From Halichoerus grypus (Eukaryota; Chordata; Mammalia; Carnivora; Phocidae): a DNA stretch of 64,000 nucleotides. Position numbers and translations under genes: made by a program. The stretch covers positions 99,770,696 through 99,834,695 of the forward strand of contig NC_135720.1 in NCBI RefSeq assembly GCF_964656455.1, read 5' to 3'. The notes below the pieces were generated by a model that worked only from the letters and a program-made list of their open reading frames with translations, made no database searches and had not been told where the DNA came from. Numbering within the stretch: position 1 is the first letter of the stretch; the number at the start of each line of letters is the position of its first letter. This document shows positions 58,515-64,000 of this stretch, one piece after another.

Positions 58515-60693
58515 AAATGTCTACAAATCAGAATGTTTCTCCATCCCAGAGAGATGAAGTGATTCAGTGGCTGGCCAAACTCAAGTACCAATTCAGCCTT
58601 TACCCAGAAACATTTGCTCTGGCTAGCAGTCTTTTGGGCAGGTTTTTAGCTACTGTAAAGGCCCATCCAAAATACTTGAGTTGTATTGCAATCAGCTGTT
58701 TTTTCCTAGCTGCCAAGACTGTTGAGGAGGATGAGAGAATTCCAGTACTGATGGCTTGGCAAGAGACAGTTTCTGTGGATGTTCTTCACCTGAAATTCTG
58801 AGGATGGAGATGATTATTCTGGATAAGTTGAATTGGGATCTCCACACAGCTACACCATTGGATTTTCTTCACATTTTCCATGCCATTGCAGTGTCAACTA
58901 GGCCTCAGATACTTTTCAGTTTGCCCAAACTGAGCCCCTCTCAACATTTGGCAGGCCTTACCAAGCAACTCCTTCACTGGATGGCCTGCAACCAACTTCT
59001 CCAATTCACAGGATCCATGCTTGCTCTGGCCATGGTTAGTTTGGAAATGGAGAAACTTATTCCTGAGTGGCTTCCTCTTACAACTGAACTGCTTCAGAAA
59101 GCACAGATGGAGAGCTCCCCGCTGATCCACTGTCAGGAGCTTGTGGTGCATCACCTTTCTTCTCTGCGGTCTTCCCTGCCTCTAAATTCCGTTTATGTCT
59201 ACCGTCCCCTCAAGCACACCCTGGTGACCTGTGACAAAGGAGTGTTCAGATTACATCCCTCCTCTGTTGCAGGCCCAGATTTAGATTTCTCCAAGGACAA
59301 CAGCAAACCGGAAGTGCCGGTCAGAGGTGCGGCAGCCTTCTGCCATCAGCCGCCAGCTGCCCGTGGGTGCAAGCATACCTCTGCTAATCGCGAAGTGGAG
59401 GAGATGGAAGTGGATGACTTCTATGATGGACTCAAATGGCTCTGTAATGAAGATAATGCTTCGGAAAATGTGGGTTCTGTATGTGGCACTGATTTATCAA
59501 GGCAAGAGGGCATGCTTCCCCTTGTCCACCTTTGCAGCCAGTTTCTGTCATGTAGCTTCCAGTGTTACCTTCAAGTGCAAACTAAGGTAGACTACTCTGG
59601 GAATGGGAACATGGGAAAACCAGGAAAGGCTATATACAGGTGAATACCTTAGCAGGCCAATTTGAAGTGAGCCAGAAAAAAAGCCCGTTTACTTGTGTGG
59701 CAAATTATAATCAACATTATTTAAGCATTTAAAGACCAAAAAAAGTGTGAAATTCAAAAGATCCAAATTTTTTTTAAAGTAAAAAAAAATTTTGTAGTGT
59801 TTGTCAGTTCCACCCTTTTCTCTGCTAAAATGCAATCGAGATTGACCCATCTCAAAGATTCATATTCAGTGTTTTTTTTAAAGTTCCAAAATTCATAGCT
59901 GGCACACACTCTGACTCCAGCATCCTGATTTAATTTTCCTTGTTTTTGCTTGCTTCTTTATTGAATACTTAATGAACTTTATGCATGTGGATCTATAGCC
60001 TGACTTCCACTGATTAGGAAACCCTCAAAATCATTTTTTAGCAATTTAGTGAATAAATTATTTCAGTGTGACAGCCATGTTTAATCCAGGATTCAGATTA
60101 ATCCAAAAAGGGTACTTCAGAATTGCCCCATATGAATGAGAGGTGGTAATAGAAAAAGGACTGGCATTACCACATTGATTTTGTGTTTGTCTCATTTCAA
60201 TTCTTGGAGGTTGGAAACAAAATTATTGTTTTCATTTTTGTTTATCTTAAATTGGAACTTAAAAGTGGCATGTAATTAGGACACTCTGAGATTTGTTGAA
60301 AGCATTTTTGACTTTTGTATAAAAGAATTTGTGTTAGGTATATCCAGGTGCTCACCAAAGAAACATGTAACAACTAAGGTTTTGGTTTTTTTTGTTTTGT
60401 TTTTGGTAACTGATCAGTTTTCACTCATTTATAATCAGTAGGAGAGACTGTCTAGATGTTGGGGCAGCTCTATGATTGGGGTCTGTAACGTGTAATAACT
60501 GAATTCAGTACCCTAGATTTATGTGAAGCTATTAGTATTTTCTTGATGAAAGTTATTTACCCTACCTGTATTTCTCTTAATGACTGATGGCTCCTGAGCT
60601 CCCTGTGCAGTCTGAAGAAGGTATTGCAGTCAGAACCATGTACTGATAAAAGCCTCTGGTAGCAATAAAAGTTGTCCTTAAAAAAAAAAAAAA
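58515..60693 (+). pseudogene. CCNI: Processed pseudogene of cyclin I
   Basis: The sequence reads as cyclin I from 'NQNVSPSQRDEV' at 58526, through the cyclin box ('SCIAISCFFLAAKTVEEDE', about 58677-58734) and the C-terminal region ('VEEMEVDDFYDG', about 59395-59430). Cyclin I is an atypical cyclin of about 377 residues. Roughly the first 30 residues are missing, which indicates 5' truncation. There are no introns. A one-base loss near 58755 moves the frame from 58517-58801 to 58756-59643, and another near 59510 removes the normal C-terminus. The full 3' UTR follows, with AATAAA at 60664-60669 and a 14-base A-run at 60680-60693, so this is a reverse-transcribed mRNA copied by L1. A short repeat 'gaaatt' on both sides (58509, 60694) may be the target duplication. 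Frameshift positions are judged against the remembered parent. A functional product is unlikely. Confidence 0.96.
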
Positions 60694-60699
60694 GAAATT

Positions 60700-61800
60700 C
60701 TGGGAAAAATAGGATAAAATATTTTATATAAATTATTTGTTTAGGTGTAAATTTAAGTACTAAATTTGGATATAAGGAAAAAAAATACTTGAAAGACAAA
60801 ATCTAAATTTTTAGTGCCAGTTGTTTGATTCATGTGAAATAGGTAACTCTTTCTATTTCTTAAACCTTTTATAACAGATTTTTTGAGGTATAATTAAGGT
60901 ACATGTTAGTGTATACTCAGGAAAGCATTGTAACCATTAAGGCAATGAACATACACACCATCACCCCATATTTCCGGTCAGAAAGTGCAACAACAGAGGT
61001 TATAGACAGCTTCATAATGGGGAGGAACTTGAATAACAACACTTCAGTGTGAATGGGTATAAATATTAATGTGTGTATGATAAATATATATATCAATCTA
61101 CTATATTGCAGAAGCTCTTTTTTATTTTATTTTTTTCTTCAGTTAACTCAGATGGAAAATATCTGTTTTACTGGATTTTTTGAGGATTAAGGAAAAGAAT
61201 GGAATTCATATTTCATCATCTATGTTGCTATAGTACTATAAATCTGAAGGTTTGGGGGTATGTGACATTTTGGAAGGAGAAAGAAAGGAAGGGAAAGAAA
61301 GAGTTGAAAAAAAAAAGTGATAAAGAAGAGATTGTTTGCATGTTCATGTTTCCTGAAAGAATTGATTTACAGAATTGCCCTCTTTGGCAGTGGGCAGGAG
61401 AAGCTTGAGAGCAACGGCAAATCACATTACGTGTATTATTCAGCACTAGTCATTTAACCAGTTCTTTGAAATTTTTCTTTAAAATAAGAACTAAACTGTT
61501 GGCTTTTAATGCTTTCCACTCAGCCGGGATGAATTCAGAAATAAGCATGGCAGATTGTTAAAAGAAGGTGCTAACCAAATTTAATAACCTATACTTAATA
61601 AATTGAATACCCTAGAGTCAGCAACCTTATCAAACAGAAATAAAGGAGAGGGTATATTAGCTCTGATTTGCCTGACTCACAATGACAACCATTCTTAGCA
61701 GAGTGATCATATATACAGAATATCTCTAAGTCATGTATATAAATTACTAGGGCTATGATCACATGTCTTCTCTATAGGCAATAGAGAACTCAGATATAAT
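60700..61800. other. AT-rich sequence, no gene recognised
   Basis: A lysine-rich 69-codon frame (61199-61408) and its opposite-strand partner are low-complexity. No repeat family was assigned. Confidence 0.4.
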
Positions 61801-61802
61801 CT

Positions 61803-62520
61803 TGTGTTTTTATATAAGTTTTCTGTTGCTACTGTAACAAATTGCTATAAACTTAGTGTCTTAAAACAACACAAATTTATTGTCTTATAGTTCTGGAGGT
61901 CAAAAGTCCAAATGGATCTCACTGAGTGGGCTAAAATCAAGATTCAACAAGGAGGCACCAGAGGAGAATCCATTTCCTTGCTTTTTCCTACTTCCAGAGA
62001 TTGCCCACATTCTTTGGCTCATGTTCCCTTCTCTGTCTTCAAAGTCAGCAATGATAGGTCCAGTTTTGCTCATGATCCTTCACTGACATTGGTTCCCTTT
62101 TCCACATTTAAGTACCCTTATGAACTTGCATGGATGATCCAGGATAATCTCCCTTTATTTTTTTACTTTTTTAAAGATGTATTTATTTTAGAGAGAGAGT
62201 GTGTGTGTGTGCGTGTGCATGGGAGTCAGGGGAGGGAGAGAGAGAATCTTAAGCAGACTCCCCACTGAGCATGGAGCCCAAAGTAGTGCTCTATCTCAGG
62301 ACCCTGAGATCATGACCTAAGCCGAAATCAAGAGTCAGACACTTAACCAACTGAGCCACCCAGGTGCCCCAATCTCCCTACTTTGAAGCCAGCTGATTAG
62401 CAATTTGAATTCCATCTGCTACCTTAATTCTCTTTTGTCATGTAATGTAACATATTCAAAGGTTCTGGTGATTAAGACATGAAATCTATCTTTCTTCCAA
62501 TTACAGTTCTGTCTTCCTTT
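61803..62520 (-). repeat. MaLR-type LTR (MLT1/MST group), split by a Can-SINE
   Basis: The antisense LTR pattern is clear: 'tctgttgctactgtaacaaa', 'gtcttaaaacaacacaaatt', 'tatagttctggaggtcaaaa', 'tttggctcatgttccctt', 'atgatccaggataatctccc', and after the SINE 'catgtaatgtaacatattc' and 'aaggttctggtgattaaga'. It is non-coding. Two frames over it (61880-62086, 61912-62268) are artefacts. Confidence 0.85.
62157..62370 (-). mobile_element. Can-SINE, minus strand
   Basis: The T/A-rich tail lies at the left, with a (GT)n expansion at 62199-62220 in the body/tail junction. The complement of the head ends 'gagccacccaggtgcccc' at 62370. The duplication 'aatctccct' is at 62146-62154 and 62371-62379. 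Confidence 0.95.
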
Positions 62521-62688
62521 GTTGGTTCCACTGACTAACATATTCAACTTTGTTTTGATCCTGCAGGTCTCTTTTTGCAGAAAATGTAAATATATATGCA
62601 AAAGAGGTTTGAAAACAGGGTTATAATAAAACAGGGTTATAATAATCCCAGGAGTTGATAATAATCTAAATTTATGTTTTCTTTTCAG

Positions 62689-62756
62689 GGATGACAATGA
62701 AATACTTCTTGTATTTGGCCGCTGCTGTTGGTTTCCTGCCTATTTTGATTATAAGA
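62689..62756 (+). other. Exon-like small ORF with a signal-peptide look (unconfirmed)
   Basis: A branch-like 'tctaaat' and a pyrimidine run end in 'tttcttttcag' at 62688. The next bases hold two ATGs (62691, 62697) and an in-frame hydrophobic stretch 'KYFLYLAAAVGFLPILII', then 'aga|gtatgt', a plausible donor at 62757. The piece is exactly 22 codons and phase 0. Reading on without splicing gives 64 codons (62691-62885). No known protein is recognised and no partner exon was found. It could be chance. Confidence 0.25.
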
Positions 62757-62894
62757 GTATGTGAGGATTGTATGTTTCATAATTACTTTCCGGAAAAAGA
62801 TAAGAGCTACCCCTGTAGAACTCATTTTGTTACAGACACTGTTGTGAGGACTCAATGCCAGTTACTCACCTTGGTCTCACCATAGGCTCTAGTA

Positions 62895-63025
62895 GGCGAG
62901 TACTATTCTTAATTTCACATTGCAGAGAAAAGAACCAAAGCATAGGGAGGTGAAGTCATGTGGCCAATGTCAGATAACTGGGAAGTGGCAGACCCTGGAA
63001 GTAAACCTAACCAGTTTGGCTCCCT
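62895..63025 (-). repeat. MIR SINE, diverged
   Basis: The antisense core is 'catagggaggtgaagtcatg', 'tggccaatgtcagataactg' and 'ggaagtggcagaccctggaa'. Confidence 0.85.
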
Positions 63026-63384
63026 GGGCTTATGCCAATTTCATTATAGCTCCTCAGGATAATTCAAAAAGCTGAGAATGTAGAGCAGGAATTACTAAGC
63101 TCCAAACACAAATTCATTGCATAAAATTTAAACATGAATCCTAGTTAAAGGAAATAATAAACTGTTACTATTTGTCCAATAAAAATAAACAGTATGATAT
63201 ATTCTCTTTTTAGATTCCAGGTAGAAAGCAAATGGACTAATGACTAGGCTTGAATCTTATTTTAATCTCCCCTTCAGTGTTACAGTTTACTGAGCTACTA
63301 GGCATCTAATTGGACAGAAATCACTTTTTACTGACATATAGAATTTTCCATGAGAATCTAGTAGATGTTACACAAAAAGATCTT

Positions 63385-64000
63385 TGAAGGAAAAGTACAG
63401 GGAGTTGCGATCAGGTAATAACAGGATTTGATCTTGTCTGAGGTAATTAGAGACTTCTCTGGTAAGGAGGACATGATAGATCTGAGATCTGAAGGATAAA
63501 CTGGAATCACTTGGTAGAACAAGCTGACAGAGTATACTAATGAAGAGACAGGCTTGGGCAAATATTCTAAGGCAGAATAAAAACAGGCTCATTGCAATGA
63601 TTAAAAGAAAATCATTGAGACCAAAGAAGAGAAAAGTAAGGGAGCATATCTTAAATAGAGGGTGAGAGGTCAGCAGGGTCTTCACAGGCCTTGTAAAAAA
63701 TATAGTTTTTATTTCTAAGAAATTGTTGAAAGACTTTTAACAGGAAAGGGACTCCATTGTGTCAGTGTTTTGAAATGTTTACTCTGGTGGATGACTGGAG
63801 AATGGATTGTAAAAGACTGGATGGGGAGTGGGAGGGGAGAAATAGAGGTGAAAGGGTGTTTTGAAGGCTGGGAGGTCAGTAGGAGGCCAGGCTATAGCCA
63901 TAGTCAGTCCAGGTGAAGAAAGAGAAGTCTGAGAGTTCAGAGAAAAATGAAGAGAATGTGTTGTCCCTTACACGGAAAGACTATTTCTACACTGAGAGTT
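63385..64000 (-). repeat. L2 LINE fragment, continues past the window
   Basis: The antisense L2 landmarks occur in order: 'ctgagatctgaaggataaac', 'gtcttcacaggccttgtaaa', 'actggagaatggattgtaaa' and 'gtcagtaggaggccaggcta'. Minus-strand frames here (63358-63685) are remnants of L2 in poor repair. Confidence 0.75.

Noticed and set aside
58517..59643. Functional cyclin I gene
   Set aside because: It is intronless, 5'-truncated, has two frame breaks and a poly(A) tail, so it is a processed copy.
61912..62268. 118-codon ORF
   Set aside because: It reads through an antisense MaLR LTR into a Can-SINE.
1..64000. CRISPR array, bacterial operon, phage or plasmid system
   Set aside because: No regularly spaced repeats, no ribosome-binding-site-led gene runs and no such proteins. 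The repeat families are those of a carnivore genome.

Overview
The window reads as mammalian nuclear DNA from a carnivore. It is AT-rich, with no dense coding and no bacterial-type operons, and it carries about a dozen tRNA-Lys-derived Can-SINEs (the 'CCTGGGTGGCTCAGT' head, a CT-rich body and an AATAAA-rich tail), a carnivore-only family. The SINE bodies are of the 'tgatccyrgggtcc / ctgctcagcgggga' type. From remembered subfamilies these look more like an arctoid (bear, panda, pinniped or mustelid) than the dog-specific or cat-specific types, but the species cannot be fixed from this window alone. I see no intact protein-coding gene, no tRNA or rRNA gene and no CRISPR array. The region is intergenic or deep intronic.

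Layout. 1-4.7 kb: MIR copies, three very short L1 3'-end insertions (one with a tail at each end), a CpG-rich block of unknown class and two Can-SINEs. 4.7-8 kb: mostly unrecognised AT-rich DNA. 8-12.2 kb: MIR, L2 in both orientations and three Can-SINEs with clear target-site duplications (TSDs). 12-18 kb: an old L1M tail, MIRs and a CR1/L3-like block. 19-25 kb: L2 pieces in both orientations with three Can-SINEs. 26.7-28.3 kb: two short minus-strand L1s and an old L1-like 3' region. 28.5-30.3 kb: a repeat-poor block that may be conserved regulatory DNA. 33-37.8 kb: a short L1, another L1 tail of 45 bp inside a MIR, and a Can-SINE. 42-49.3 kb: LTR-type elements, including two LTR-like sequences facing opposite ways, an MLT1-like LTR, a well-bounded solo-LTR candidate and a 612-bp L1. 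50-50.7 kb: a second repeat-poor block. 52.4-56.2 kb: a nest in which an old L1M is split by a younger L1, which is itself split by a young Can-SINE. 58.5-60.7 kb: a processed pseudogene of cyclin I (CCNI) with its complete 3' UTR and poly(A). 61.8-64 kb: a MaLR LTR split by a Can-SINE, a small exon-like ORF, a MIR and an L2 running off the end.

How the parts work together: the sequence is a record of L1-driven retrotransposition. L1 supplies the machinery, and the Can-SINEs and the CCNI mRNA copy were mobilised by it; nearly all of these carry the expected A-tail and many have visible TSDs. Boundaries of Can-SINEs and young L1s are accurate to a few bases because the duplications were read directly. 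Boundaries of MIR, L2, CR1/L3, L1M and LTR remnants are approximate and rest on recognition of family consensus by eye. I found no convincing undescribed functional system. The most unusual observations are the L1 insertion with a tail at both ends, the cluster of 23-45 bp L1 insertions, and a possible L1 3' transduction that carried a Can-SINE.
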